DNA of 64,000 bases, taken from positions 136,642,288-136,706,287 of the forward strand of contig NC_089978.1 of assembly GCF_036417845.1 (NCBI RefSeq), written 5' to 3'. This DNA comes from Apteryx mantelli (Eukaryota > Chordata > Aves > Apterygiformes > Apterygidae). Shown one piece after another: positions 24,786-37,015 of the stretch. Under the pieces are notes generated by a model. It had not been told where the DNA came from. It was given only the letters and a program-made list of their open reading frames with translations, and made no database searches. Positions within the stretch are counted from its first letter, which is position 1, and each line of letters starts with the position of its first letter. The position numbers and the translations under genes were made by a program.

Positions 24786-27700
24786 GTCTTTTCCCTCTTC
24801 GATTACATACTTTCATCTTCATGTGGAAGTCAGTTAAACATTTATGGTCCAAAGCAAGATGGTGCACTCTAAATCACTCTAACTAGAATGGCTGTACACA
24901 AGTTAAATGCTTCTTGTCTGCATACCTCTGACCTGTACAGCTGTAAAACCTGGTTATTTAGAGGCAGAGTAGCCATTTTAAGAGTTATAAAGGTCTTTGA
25001 AGAGGGAAGCAGCAAGATGTCTGTAAAGTGCTATTATGGCCCAGTCCCAGCTGAAGATCTGGCCTGCTTTCTTTTTCTTTTGCAAAAAGCAAACTGCCCT
25101 GGAGAAGATGTAAAAGGTGCCACCAGCTTCTTAGTTCTCTTCTGGCTGGGAACTGTGCAGCATAAGGAAACCTGCAAAGTGGCTGTTAAAAGGGCTGGAA
25201 GGGAATGCCAGTAGAATGGGAAGGATTTCTAGCAGCTCTAGGATGAGTTAAGTCTCCACCTTAGGCTCTCCCCTTTCTTTCTCCACACTGGTGTTGATAC
25301 CTTCTCTGGTCTTAAGCTTCCACACCTCTACAATACATCGGCCTGGCTAAGAACCTCCTTGTGGAGATACAGCAGAAGAGAAGACCAGCAGAGGAGTTTT
25401 CCAGACCAGTAAAACCTACATTCCAAACAGACGGTAACATTCACAAAGGCAGGTTTTGGAAGCAAAAGCTGACTATGCAAGGTTCAAAATCAAATTCAGC
25501 ACAGTTACATCTGCAAATTGTTAGTATCATTTCTCTGATGACACAGTCCCTCCCTTCCTTTTTCCAAATCTTCTCTCTACACTATCAAGCTAACCACACA
25601 GCCAGGTTTCTAGATCAGGGATCACAGTCTGTTCAGTATGTCAATAACAACCACTTAAAACATTGTAGTCCATCTGAAAGTGTGGGAGTTCAAGCATTTG
25701 AAAATATTAAGGTTTTATTTTTACTAGGATGGCTTAATATCTTTCCCATTTATCTGAGGAGAACTTTTATGAAGAAAACAACCTATCTGGCCCCTTTTAG
25801 TTGGTCTGAAAAATGGCAACAACCTATCCTTGGAGAATGAAAGTAGCTGAGATGAGCTGCCACTACAGAGAAAATAAAATGAGGCATGCACATATAGACA
25901 TGCAAAGAAAGAAAGAAATTGTGACTTTTATTTTTGGAATTCACTCATACGAACTCTGCCAGAGAAGCAAAAGTGTGGGAGCTCCTGGCAACCTTCCAGA
26001 GGCTTTCTAGGCCATACAGTTGATTTCTGCAACTAGTAATGTTGGCAGTCAAGCATTTTTCCCTCCAAGCTGGCTTTAAAAGGTATGTTTTTCGATCCTT
26101 GAACACATTGAACATGGTTTTGGTTAAGCATGCAAAACAAGTTAATACACTTGTTTTAAGAAAAAGGCTTTGATAGTCTTGTTTTAATAGTATTTCTTCT
26201 TTCTTTGAAGCTTAAAACAAATACCCTGTTTTGTTTTAAGATTTGCAGGGTTTTTGTGATTGACATTCATTGTAATGGCTTAATGTAAGACATTTTTTTA
26301 AAAGCAAAGAAGTGTAAGGATACTACAGTTTGAATGATAAGAAACAAAGTAGCTGAAAGACATTCCCACTCTCTCCTCTGTTTAACAGCTTGGTTCAGAG
26401 CATTAATTCTTTGATTGTAACTTGAACTTGAATGTAATTCTCTTAAAGCATCATATTTTTCTCCAAGACTTTTCATTTTTTTGGTCATTTTCTATATTTT
26501 TTTCTTATTAGCTTTGCTTTGTGTTTGATTGTGCTGGAATTCTAGTCAGATCCATGTGGTGCGCTGTTCTCAAATGGCCTTGTTCATACCAAAAAAGTTT
26601 TTTTTTTTTTTCCCCCCTACCACATATTGTTTTGCTGTACTAGAGACAGGAAGTGGAAAGTAAAATGGATTCTAAAAAATCATAAACATACTGCTGCTTT
26701 TTCTTTTGAGCGTGACATGCTGGGGTAAAAAATTCTGCAAGGACTAGAATGTACTTCCAGTGAGGGAATATAGCCAAGTTTCAACAGACTAATCAGAAAT
26801 AAACAAGGAAAGGAGCCCCTCTTTCTTCTTAGGCTATTCTGGGCCTACAGCTAAATGTGATCAGAGCTGGTACCTCACTGTACATAGTAGCCTTACAGAG
26901 GTTTTAGCCACAAAAACTAAGTTAAGATCTCTCAGCACTGAAATATCTAAGGGGAGCTATTGTAATGCCTCCCTATCAAAGCCTGGGTGAGGCACTAGGA
27001 AATCTGCAAACCTTAAATAACATTCATTGGTATTTCCTAGCTGCCTTCTATTTTTCATTCTGTGACTGTAATTTAGGAGTCAGTTTCCCATTTTAACTGG
27101 GTTTGGCTCATGAAGGACGAGAATGTCCTGTGGGAGTCTCTCCTCTTAAAATATTCAGAGTAACAAAAGCCCAACTCATTTTGTTATGCATTTTTTTTCA
27201 CCAAAATCAGCAAAAGGTAAAAGTGAAAAAACTATGCCAGACCAAAATATATTTTTAAAAAACTCTCTTTCTCTCTCTGTCTCTCTCTTTTAATCTGCCT
27301 AATGAACAGAAAACTAAGGGGCAAGAAATGAACAGGCTTGATATCCAACAAAGCATTTTAGGACCAGATGTTGATCGTTATCATGAGACGTATTTTTCTG
27401 CTCATATATCCTTTCGAAAGTCCTTTCACGTAGTGAGCCATTCCAAGAGAAGTGAAATGTGCCAGAAAACTGAAACTGGAAGAAAAGAACCAACTTTGCC
27501 AACTCCCATTGTCTCCTGGGTCTCACCTGAAGGCCTGCACTTCCCTGATCCAATAAAAAAATTGTGATAAGTGTAGGCTGAAGAGAAGGCCCTGGACAGT
27601 GTCACCATATCTACATTGTTAATTACATTTCAACATCTCCCGAAATATAGGAGCTGATATCCCTGCTCTCACCCATCCTTCACGTAGCTTTTTCTTTCCT

Positions 27701-28296
27701 CATTCTGTCTCTTGACTTCATGCTTAAAAGGCACCTGTGGCTGCTGGCCAAAGCTGTTTCTTTCACTGTACTGCTGTGAGCTTATGGGCAGTGTACAGTT
27801 AAAAGCTAATTCTCAGCCAGCCTGATGCTACCCTGTGTTTCCCACTTTCAAGAGTGCCTGGCCAGATCATGTGTACTTCACCAGCAGAAAGCCTGTAAAA
27901 GTCAAACATCAGAAGTGGAAGGTGCACTTCTCTTGTTGTTCTTCCTGTCACCATTCAGTGCGTGTTTTGTCTTTGAAGAAAGAAGTTTGAACATAAGACA
28001 ACAGCAAGGTTATGCCCCAGTCCATCACAACTGACTCTTGCTCTTAACTGTCACTAATGCCATCTATGGTATGTTTTCTCCCTAAAAAGAAAAAGGACAA
28101 GGGATTTTCTAATACTTAGATTTTTTCCCAGTACTTTAACACTTTCCCCTTCTCTTTAACAAAAGCTATAAAAGCTTTTAATAGTTGTTATTGCCATGGT
28201 ACTAAGTTGTCCAAGATCTTGAAATTCCAAAGCATATTTAACCATTCAGTGTTATAAAGAGCATGTTAATGCATTATGGGCTTTATGCTTCATCTA

Positions 28297-28352
28297 AATA
28301 TATATATACCTACAATATATACATACATACAAAAAATATATATACATACAAA
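28297..28352. repeat. AT-rich microsatellite (TA and TACA units)
   Basis: Alternating TA runs are interspersed with TACATACA and A-runs over about 55 bp. It is simple sequence with no coding value. Confidence 0.8.
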
Positions 28353-29479
28353 AAACTCTCCCACCTACAGAGCCGTGGTTCCTGTGTGACCACCCTGCCT
28401 GTTCCAAAGTCAGAACTCCCATTTAAGCCCAGTTTGCAAATCTGTGGCTCTCCATAGCCCCTCTTCCAGCTCAGATGTCAATACCAGGAATTCATCCCAT
28501 TCATCCCCCCCTCTGATATTAGGCTTCTGAACAAGACACCTGAGCTAGGCCAGGCTCAGGCTAGGCTTTTGCTCCTTTCACGGCCTTCGCTCATCCTGCT
28601 TCATCACCTGTGCAGGACAGTCTGGTAAGGGACTGATGAAGGGGTTCTCAGTATCTTGTCAGCAAGTGGAGTGTAAATTAAGGCTGAGCTGGTAGGTAAC
28701 TGCCTACAGACCAAGACAGAAGGAAGAGGGGACTGTGTTGACACTCTTCTGCAGGGGTGTAAGATACAGAGAGAACAGGTGATAGATTTTGGCAGGTGGA
28801 AGAAAGTTAGAGGTTTCTCAATTACATTAATTGCAGACAAGGCTGTCTTAAGGGGGTTATAGGCCCTGGAGCATCAAACCTCACAGACTTTTTGACATAT
28901 CTAAGAGGAGGAGAAGAATGCAGTGTGCTCTTGTTCCAGTTACCAGCTCTGGTCTCTGGGATTCCACCAGCCCAAATGTGCCAGGAATTAAGTTTCCCCA
29001 GACAAACAGAGATAACATAGCAGAGCTCTGATCAAGGGACTGATATCAAAGAAGCAAATCTCTCAGCCCTGGGGGATGAATCATCAGAGCAGTTTATTCC
29101 AACCTTTTCTCATCCTTTCAAGCATCAGGTTCAATTGCAGCAACCAGAGCACAAAAGGCTAGGTGCTGCATAGGCAGGGAAAACACAACCGGGAGGAATG
29201 GAATTCACAGGTGATACAAGACTGGGAGGGTGTTGCAAATACCACTGAGAACAAAGAAGTAATGCAAAAGGAACCTATCTAGCTTGGGCAGGGAGGAAGA
29301 AGGAAAGATGAGAGCTAGTCATGCACCTGAGAAAGAATCCCAAAGGCAGATAATCAAAGGAAGATGTGTAGAAAGCACAGCATGAAAGAGGACAAGCAAA
29401 AAAAGATGCATGTTTGCCAGCTGTGATATACCTGATTCGAGCAATAGCAATGCTATTTTGCCAGCATGCAAGCACTTGA

Positions 29480-29575
29480 CAAAAATCCATATCATCCCAT
29501 TTTCATGGATGTGGAAACTGAGGCACTGCATGAGCTCAGTAAAGGGCCTGTTGTGCAGCACTGGCCACACCTTGG
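29480..29575 (+). repeat. MIR-like SINE fragment
   Basis: CCATTTTCATGGATGTGG followed by AAACTGAGGCACTGCATGAG matches the MIR core 'cccattttacagatggggaaactgaggcac'. It is truncated on both sides. Confidence 0.6.
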
Positions 29576-32500
29576 CTAGACAGAAACATGTCCATGCAGA
29601 AAAATTGTCTTAGAGCTTAAGGTGGGTATTATGCACAGCTGTGGTGAGATTTTGTGAAGAAGGCTGTGTTCTCTTTCATGTGCCCTGCAAAATGAGGAGG
29701 CAGGGGGAAGAAATGCTCAGGGAAGATCAGCAGATACAGGAGCATTATAAAACACAACTTTTCTCTGCAAAGCAACTATCAAAACAGAATTGCAGCATCT
29801 CATCCTCACTGCTTCTCAGCAATCTGTGGATCTAATCCCTCTGTTTACACTTAGGAGGAAATCTGTTTTTTCAAAGGCTTTTCTACCACTAGCTCCACTC
29901 AGGTTGCCCTTCCCACAAAACAGGTGAAAGCAGGTTGGAAGGACTTAACTGGCAGATGCAATGCCAAAGACAAGGCTGTGATCAAAGTAAGACAGTGTGC
30001 CACTTCAGGTTACTCAGTCCTTCAGACTGTCATTCATATACCAGGCCACTCTGGAACAGGGTGAGGCTAGAGGGCCAAGCCAGGTCTGGTCCTCTACCTC
30101 ATCACTATTTGTAACAGTTATATTGGATGATCCACCAGCAGGCTTTAGAAGGAGCAAACAGGCATCAGTCCCATTATTACTGGATCCTAATAAGCAATGT
30201 TGTTAATGGGTCTGATTCCTCCCTCTGAGCTGCATTAGTTCTGCAGGGCAAACAGGAGCAAACCTATCAACTCTGTACAAAAATCACTTGATCACAGGAG
30301 CCAGTACCTCTGGCTCAGATACATACAGCAAGTCACAGAAGTGTTGATGAGCTATGGTCTGGTTTGGGTTGTGGTTTGGGGTGTTATCTTTTCTTGCGGG
30401 GGTGGGGGGAGTTGTGTTTGTGGAGGTTTGTGGAGGGGTTGTTTGATTTTTGCATGGTCATATTTCAGACTAGCCCTGTGCTTTGGACAGGGCAGAGTCG
30501 AGTTTTGCCTCTTTGGGCTACCAGTTGCTCTATAGAATTGTTACTGATGGTGACAGTGCAGATGAGTCTTAAGCTTTGCAGGGAGAATTGGAGGGGGGTG
30601 GGTGAATGATAGCCATCTATATGGAATATTTGCTAAGGAGGAGACACCTGGGAAACACATCCCGGTAGTGTGTTGCCAAATAACCAGGCATGTTTCCATG
30701 CTGTGAACAGTATAAGACAGTCAGCACCCTCCAGGGGGATGGCACTTGGCAACCTGTGATTAATTCCATGTGGATGCTGCACTCTCTCAGGAATGAGAGA
30801 GACCTCAAGAGCAAGCAAGCAATTCATGGCCCAAAGGCAATTGTTTTAGGGGAGGTAATGTTAACTCAATGGGGGACAACAAAGAGAGGAGTAGGCTGGC
30901 AGCCTGTGGAAATCTCAGCATGAAAAAGTCAGGAGAAAGATTTTTTTTAAGTTTAATTGTTCTTTCAGGGCCCAGGTGAAGAAACACCTTTTGTTCACAG
31001 CAGAAGAGGCATGCTGCACAAATCGCCTGGGATCTTCACAGAAAACAAAGTCCTCAGATTTCTCCCCAGCCCAAGGCTCCTGGTCTTTATTGGAGATGTG
31101 CCCATAGGAGCTACACAACTGCACAGAGCCGTGATACAAAATACAGGCTGTGCTGAGATGTCTGAGGAACACACCCATGCAATGAACCTCTGGACCAGCA
31201 GATGACAGCACAGCACACAAATTCGTTCTGCAATTGAAATACTCTTCAGCTGTATAGTATTTTACAGTTCAGGGTGGGAGAGACAATTGTAAGGTGACCT
31301 TGCACTCGGCTGGCAGAGAATAGGAGGAGTGAGAAAGAATAGAGGGGAAGAAGAGAAGTGGGGAAGAGCAGGAAAAATGGGCCAAAGATCAGGGAAATTT
31401 TGGAAAGAATCCCAGGGGTGTTAGGGTATGTAACACCAGGTATCACTCAATTCTGTTGGTATATAAGCAGGCCCTGCAACACACAGTACTAGGCAGAAAG
31501 TGCTGCAGGGGAAATGGGGCCATCAGAAAGTACTGGAGAAACACCATGTGGTGGATGGAAGGACCAAGGGAGGTTCAGGGGCACAGCAAACTTGCTCTAG
31601 ACACTGTGTTTAGAAACACTGAAGCCTTTTGGTAATACAATACTTTCCCTTTCTCTAATATGGCCAAAGCATTATATATACAATATCACATAGGAGCTAT
31701 ATATGATCAGTGTGAATATTATTCTTGTGTAGAATGCGAAAAAGTCAAACAGTAAAGTAGGCATGATGCTGCTTAATCACTCTGAAAAGTTTTGACGGTG
31801 ACATGAAATAAGGAAGCTGGAAAGCATTTTGTTCAATTCTTCTCCACTTTTTCAGGTTTTTTTCAGTTTCTTCTACTTATCCGTTTTTTTTCTGAGATGG
31901 ATGAGCCTTTGCAGATTTCAGTGCCAGAACCATTTTCTGTCAGAACTGTGCATTGTTGACCTTTGGATTGACCTGTTCTGTTTGTCCAGATCTTGTCTGG
32001 TCTTACCTAACCTGAGTTAGGAATATACCTTTTCTTTGTGTGTATGGAAAGGCTGTTTCTGATATGACACTCAGCTAAGCTTATGAGCAGAAATTTAGTC
32101 TAGCTGAGCAAGCTGTAGTGTATATGTCAGCCTATCCTCCCTTACCATGGTATTTAATAAGTCCTGAGCTGTTATCAGTTTGCCCTGAACCCTTCATGCA
32201 GATGGCTCTGACTGGCAACTGGCAATGAATTCCAGCAGCAATGCTCTATGAAAAAGGTTCATTTTGTTCATGTTTCTATTTGGATTCATGTTAAAACTCT
32301 CATTCTGCAGACAACAGGGCACCTGAATTTCTAGTCTGCAGGATATGAGTAACTTTCTGCAGAAGCTGATTGCTCATATCCTGTGGGGCAGTCATAATCA
32401 ATCCTGAGAGGCTGGAAGGATACAGTCTTAAACTGTTGCTTTTGTACCCCAGTGAAAACATAGTTATGGGTGCCTAGTGGGCATTTTTAAAGGCTGTCAA

Positions 32501-32914
32501 TCATCTCCCACCATGCCCAGCTTCTTTACCGGGGTGGTTGTTAGAATGTGACAGTTGTGAAATCATTATACTGGGTCCAGTCTCTGTGGGAACAAGGTGC
32601 AACTGCATGGCTGAAGAACTCCATTGTGATCTGCCTGGAGATGGGACCGGTACTCATCCTTCAGGAAGCCTTAACAGAAAGAGAACGACAGTCAGGAAAT
32701 ATGTCAGCCTGTATGCAGAATATCAGGGAGAAAGACATGGAAAGACCCAGGCAGCATTAGTGCTTCTTCCTCTCCCTCCAGCAGTCACTGTCAACCCAAG
32801 GGTAGCTCTACACCTTTTATCTGACCATTTCAGATCATTTAATACAGATTTAATTCAGATATGCATGAACTTTACTCACAGCTTTCTTTAGGAGAATAAT
32901 TTTTTCACTAAAAT

Positions 32915-33025
32915 ATCCAGATGCAAGGAGGGAAATGGTTTGTTCAAGATCACTCAGCCAATCAGTAGCAGAATCAAACACCAGCTATTCGGGTTCAAAG
33001 CTGCTGCTCTGACCACGAGGTGGCA
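32915..33025 (+). repeat. MIR/tRNA-derived SINE fragment
   Basis: TTCAAGATCACTCAGCCAAT, then CAGTAGCAGAATCAAACACC and GCTGCTCTGACCACGAGG follow the order of a common amniote SINE tail ('caaggtcacacag ... gtggcagaatcgaacc ... gtgctctaaccacta'). It is diverged. Confidence 0.55.
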
Positions 33026-33967
33026 CTACCAGCTTTTCCTGCTTGGAGCTGGCAAGACCTTTGCACAATTGCTCAGCGCTGCCAGCAGTTCCAGCTTGAT
33101 GCCTGGATGCCAGGCATCGACCCTTGATAAGATCTCGGTGATCTAGCTTGTTATGTTTGCTAAGCTTTCACCTTGATTGTCCCTTCTTCTGATGAGGTTT
33201 CTCAAAGCCCAGAGAAGAAAACACACACTGTCAAAGCATTTTGCTGCACCCAAATATACAGCTAGCACTTACCATCCCTCTCCCTACCTACCTTGAACCT
33301 CTTCCCCTCCCTGTTTTCCCTGCCTTCCATCTTAGCCCTGTTAGGAGAAGTGCATAGGCACTCCAGACTACTGCTGTGTCATGCGGTGTTGTTGATTCCT
33401 GCCTTTAACTGGCAGGCTCAGCACTGCAATGGCATATCCAATATATTTCCAGCACACTGGTGGTTTGCCCCACCCTTCTGTCAGTTGGACACCAATTGCT
33501 TTCAAGCTCTGCTTTACCCACAGATGCCTGCAGGACACCAAGTCCTGTTTCCAGCTGATGAAACAAAGATTAGCCTTCACAATACCCATTACTCCAAAAT
33601 TAACTGTAATTTTTTGTTCATTCCCATCATCCGCGTATGCTTGGCAGCCATCTCTGTGCCCACAGAGCACTGTTGGATGGGCAAGAACAGGACTTGTTTA
33701 GATGCAGTGTAGTGATGAACAAACAGAAATTGCTGGGGGCTGCAAGTGCTGAGCTGAACATTCTTAGTGACATAGGATAGAGTTTATTTACCTCCTCTGC
33801 TTCACAGCTGCCTGCTCCCAATCCACCTTGAAGTCATGAACCTATGATTGACACGTGGGATCTCCTAGTGAAACAACTAACAGCTAGCTAACACTGACTG
33901 CTAGCCACTCTGCCTTCATTTGTTAAGCTCTTCTCATAGCCATGCTGCTTTTGAGAATTTTGAGCCT

Positions 33968-34312
33968 CAAAAGAGGCTGAGGTATTCAAAACCTTCTTTG
34001 CATCAGTCTCTACAAGCAAGATCTGCTCCCAGAACTCTGAATGTACCAGAATTGTTTAGAAATTTGAGAGGTAGCCAGGAGTGGGGCAGCAACAGGTTCA
34101 GTAATACTTAGGCTAGCTGGATATACTACAATCCATGGGACTGGATAGAACACACTCTGAGGTGCTGGGGTACATCTGAAGTTGCTGAAAAAGTTGCCTG
34201 ATGTGATTATGAAGCTGCAGTCTTTCATCTGTGAAAAGTTATAGTGACTGAGGGAGGTCCCTGATGACTGGAAAAAGGGTAACATTGTGCCATATATAGG
34301 GAAGAAGGATGA
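33968..34312 (+). mobile_element. CR1-type LINE fragment, 5' part (interrupted by LTR)
   Basis: Translation on the + strand gives pieces of a CR1 ORF2 protein: AEVFKTFFASVSTSKICSQ near 33978, a D-G/R-hydrophobic-HPEVLG-type segment near 34138-34170, and VPDDWKKGNIVPYIGKKDD just before 34312. These match the CR1 region between endonuclease and reverse transcriptase (family phrases 'LNAFFASVFT', 'VPEDWKKANVTPI'). Stops and frameshifts show a dead copy. The element continues after the LTR at 34840. Confidence 0.75.
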
Positions 34313-34844
34313 TGTCAAGGCCCTGAGGGTACTAACAGGCCTTAATAGCCCTGACCAGTCTCACTCGGGGCCTTCACCCATACCCCCACCCCATGGGTCC
34401 AGGAGGTCTATTTAAGCTTAGTCCTGGGTCTTCAGTCCCTGTCCGAGCTGTGGTGAAGGAGTGCTGGTCTCCAGCCACAGCCATGCCCATGCCTGGCCAT
34501 GGCCTCCACTGATCCTGACACACAGACGAACTTCCCAGCTTAACCTCAAACCTGTCTTTTCACTGTGGACCTGTCTGGCAATCACTGGACCTGATCTGGA
34601 CCTGTAGATTGACTTTCCAGCTGGACCTTGGACCTGCCTCATCACCACAAGCTTGCCCAGTGATCTGGACTCTTAGTTGAACTTGGCTGCTACCTCTGAA
34701 TCTGCCCTACTTGTCTCACTTGGGTACTGTGGGATGGGCCCTGGATGGTGAGGTCCCTGCTCTGCTGGCTGTCTTATTCCCACTTGGCTCCTGGCTCCCT
34801 GTCCCATAGGGAGCAGAGAGCCCTTGCTGCTCCTTGACAGATGA
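34308..34844. repeat. 5-bp target-site duplication (GATGA) flanking the solo LTR
   Basis: GATGA occurs at 34308-34312 and again at 34840-34844, directly abutting the two ends of the 527-bp LTR. The host CR1 reading resumes with a one-motif overlap across it, so the insertion point is exact. Confidence 0.8.
34313..34839. mobile_element. Solo LTR inserted in a CR1 element
   Basis: The 527-bp unit begins TGTCAAGG and ends CCTTGACA, perfect 8-bp inverted termini of the TG...CA type. It is flanked by a 5-bp GATGA duplication. A TATTTAAG at 34409-34416 could be its promoter if it reads on the + strand. The second half has loose internal repeats of 'ggacctg' phrases. I see no polymerase or gag sequence next to it, so it is a solo LTR left after recombination. 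A 5-bp duplication fits Gypsy-type elements or some endogenous retrovirus classes; the family cannot be named from this alone. A DNA transposon is less likely given the TG/CA ends. Confidence 0.75.
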
Positions 34845-35250
34845 CTCAGGGAACTCTAGACCAGCTGTCATCACCTCAGTTCCTGAAAAGATCATGGGCT
34901 ATGTTCTCCTGGGATCCACTGCCAAACATGTGAAGGACAAGAATGTAATCAGGAAAGGTCAATATTGGTTTACCAAGGGCAACCTGATTGCCTTTTAAAA
35001 TGAAAGGACTGCAGTCTGGATTAGGGGAGAGGGGCTGATGTGACATGACTTGACATGAGTTACATTTTAGGTACCATCTCCCAAGGCATTCTTCACTGGA
35101 AGCAGAGGGTGTATGGCAGCAAACCAATAGCATACTGGGAGATAGAAAGATGAAAAATATCCCAGTGAGGGAGAATGGCATCACCATTAGACCAGCTCTT
35201 TCTAATTCCATGCTGGTGACCCAGCAACATGACATTCCCTGAACAGTGCC
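34840..35250 (+). mobile_element. CR1-type LINE fragment, 3' part
   Basis: The reading resumes with SRPAVITSVPEKIM near 34855, then HVKDKNVIRKGQYWFTKG and NLIAF. This matches the start of CR1 reverse transcriptase ('NYRPVSLTSVPGKVMEQ ... VIGSSQHGFTKGK'). It directly continues the fragment that ends at 34312. After about 35060 the similarity fades. It is non-functional. Confidence 0.7.
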
Positions 35251-35259
35251 CTAGGCAAC

Positions 35260-36720
35260 CCATCACACTCTAAATGTTCTGATATGGAGTAGAATACATC
35301 AGAAAGGTTAAGAGTAGCACCTACAGCAGCTGATTGCCCATTAAAATATTCTGTAGCACTGGAGGTGGAATGTAGGCAGAGGATGCCCTATAGATGCCCT
35401 ATACAAAACCATAACCAGCTGGCCAAATATCAGCAGATTCCCCCAGCCTTTTCTCTTCACCAGAAATATTTGGGAAGAGAAGAACCATCCCACATCCATT
35501 GTCTCCATGCAATCCTGATGTTCTGCTGATGTACATTATCTAAATGTTGCATGTCTTAAGTTTCTAACCCACAGGGATCCATTTGTCTATGAAACGTCTG
35601 ACAGTTCCATGAGCCCAGAGGATGTGCCAGTGAAGAAGTCATAACCAGGGAGAGAGAGAGAGGAAGAATGGTCACATCCCCAGCTTCAGCTCATGCAGAA
35701 TGATCACAGCTTGATCCTTAAGAAATATCCAACAGTGCATCTATCTAGGCACAAATTGCTTGGCCCACTAGCCAGTTCTGATACACTGATGGCCTTGGTG
35801 GGAAAGCCAGGAGGATGCTTCAGTGTAGAAGGCAGGAGCTAAGATAACAGGCTGTATAGATTGACTAGCATATTTCTGAGTACTGGAGTATAGAATAAGC
35901 TAAAGCAATACTAGGAGAGGTAGATCAGACAGTGTGAGGTAGAATGCAAAATGCAGTATGCCAATCTGTGTGGGCTGGTATGGATCTGTACATGGGACCT
36001 CACAGAAGGTATTGGTCCATTTCCTAACCTATGAGGCAGAATGCTTCAGAGAATAAGGCATTGTTTTGTTCCTGTTCAGCAAAGAAACCCTATGTTCTGA
36101 TTTCCATCCCAATCCACTGAAAATCAGGAACTGGCACTAAAGGCACTTAAAAAAAATATGGAGAGGAATGTGTTTATGGCTCCCATTCCCAGGGTGATGT
36201 AGGTGGAATGGAAAAAAACAGGTAGCTACAGTATTTTGGAGGAACAGTTGATTTAAAAAAGCAAATGAGGAGAAGACAGAGCAGGGTGATGAGACAGTCT
36301 TCCTCAGGGTTGAGACCTCCCCACAGTTCACTCCTAAAAAACCACCATCTGCCTCTCTAAAACTCTCCTTCCAGAAACACCTTTTCTCTTCATGATCAGC
36401 ACAGTCCCAGGTGCTAAGGAATCATGTCCAGTCCCTCCTCACCCCCTGAGACACTGTTCCCTCTCTACCAAAGAGACTACTGGTCACACCACAGCCACCT
36501 ACAGCACTGAACCCTAGAAGTAGCGTGTTGGCACTGAGAATGGCAGCAGTGGGAATGAGCCACATGCAACCAGTGTTTCTTTCAGCATGACTGATTTTTC
36601 TATTGTGTCTTCTACCTTCTCCAAGAGGTCGCAGGCACTTCTCAGCCTCTGGAGTTCTGTAAGAAAAGAGAACAGTTACAAAGGTTTCCTCTCTGTCTGT
36701 ACAAGACCACATCTGCTCTT
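35260..36720. other. Spacer between two CR1 remnants
   Basis: No gene or clear repeat boundary is visible. A short purine run (GAGAGAGAGAGGAAGA) lies near 35651. Open frames are under 70 codons, except for the 3' extension of the CR1-derived frame on the - strand. Confidence 0.45.
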
Positions 36721-36734
36721 CACTGTCCAATCTG

Positions 36735-37015
36735 CTACTTACTAAAGACTTACTAAAGTCAAGGTAAACAACATCCACTGCTCTCCTCTGATTCCTTAAG
36801 GTAGTCATCTCATCATAGAAGGCTATCATCGGGTTTGTTAAGCCCTGTTTCCCCTTAATAAATCCATGCTGACTACTCCCAATCACTTTCCTGTCCTTCA
36901 TGTGTCTGGAAATAGTATCCAGGATTAGTTGCTCCATCACCTTCCCAGGGATCAAGGTGAGCCTGACTGGCCTGTAGTCAGCCCCAGGCTCAGGGAGAGT
37001 CCACCATCGGTGAAG
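36735..37015 (-). mobile_element. CR1-type LINE fragment, reverse-transcriptase N-terminal part
   Basis: The - strand frame (part of a 207-codon open frame, 37045-36422) reads DYRPVRLTLIPGKVMEQLIL, then DRKVIGSSQHGFIKGK, then AVDVVYLDFSKSL. These are the conserved early motifs of CR1 reverse transcriptase, ending at the first catalytic region (YLDFSKAFD in the family). The Asp-containing YLDFSK survives but the rest of the domain is missing, and the frame continues into unrelated sequence. It is younger or less decayed than the + strand copy 1.6 kb away and in opposite orientation. Confidence 0.85.

Larger units (their letters stand above)
20830..33960. other. Long intergenic region with scattered old repeats
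   Basis: Thirteen kilobases separate the NANOG pair from the CR1/LTR cluster. Apart from MIR-like fragments listed separately, it holds an AT-rich stretch (about 26.0-26.7 kb), a CT-rich simple repeat near 27262-27295 and an AT/TAC microsatellite at 28297-28352. The largest open frames are 108 codons (24888-25214) and 159 codons (25361-25840, + strand). I recognise no domain in either, and neither has splice-linked neighbours. I see no gene here. Confidence 0.5.

Noticed and set aside
34313-34839. DNA transposon with terminal inverted repeats
   Set aside because: The TG...CA ends and 5-bp duplication fit an LTR better, and no transposase remnant is present.
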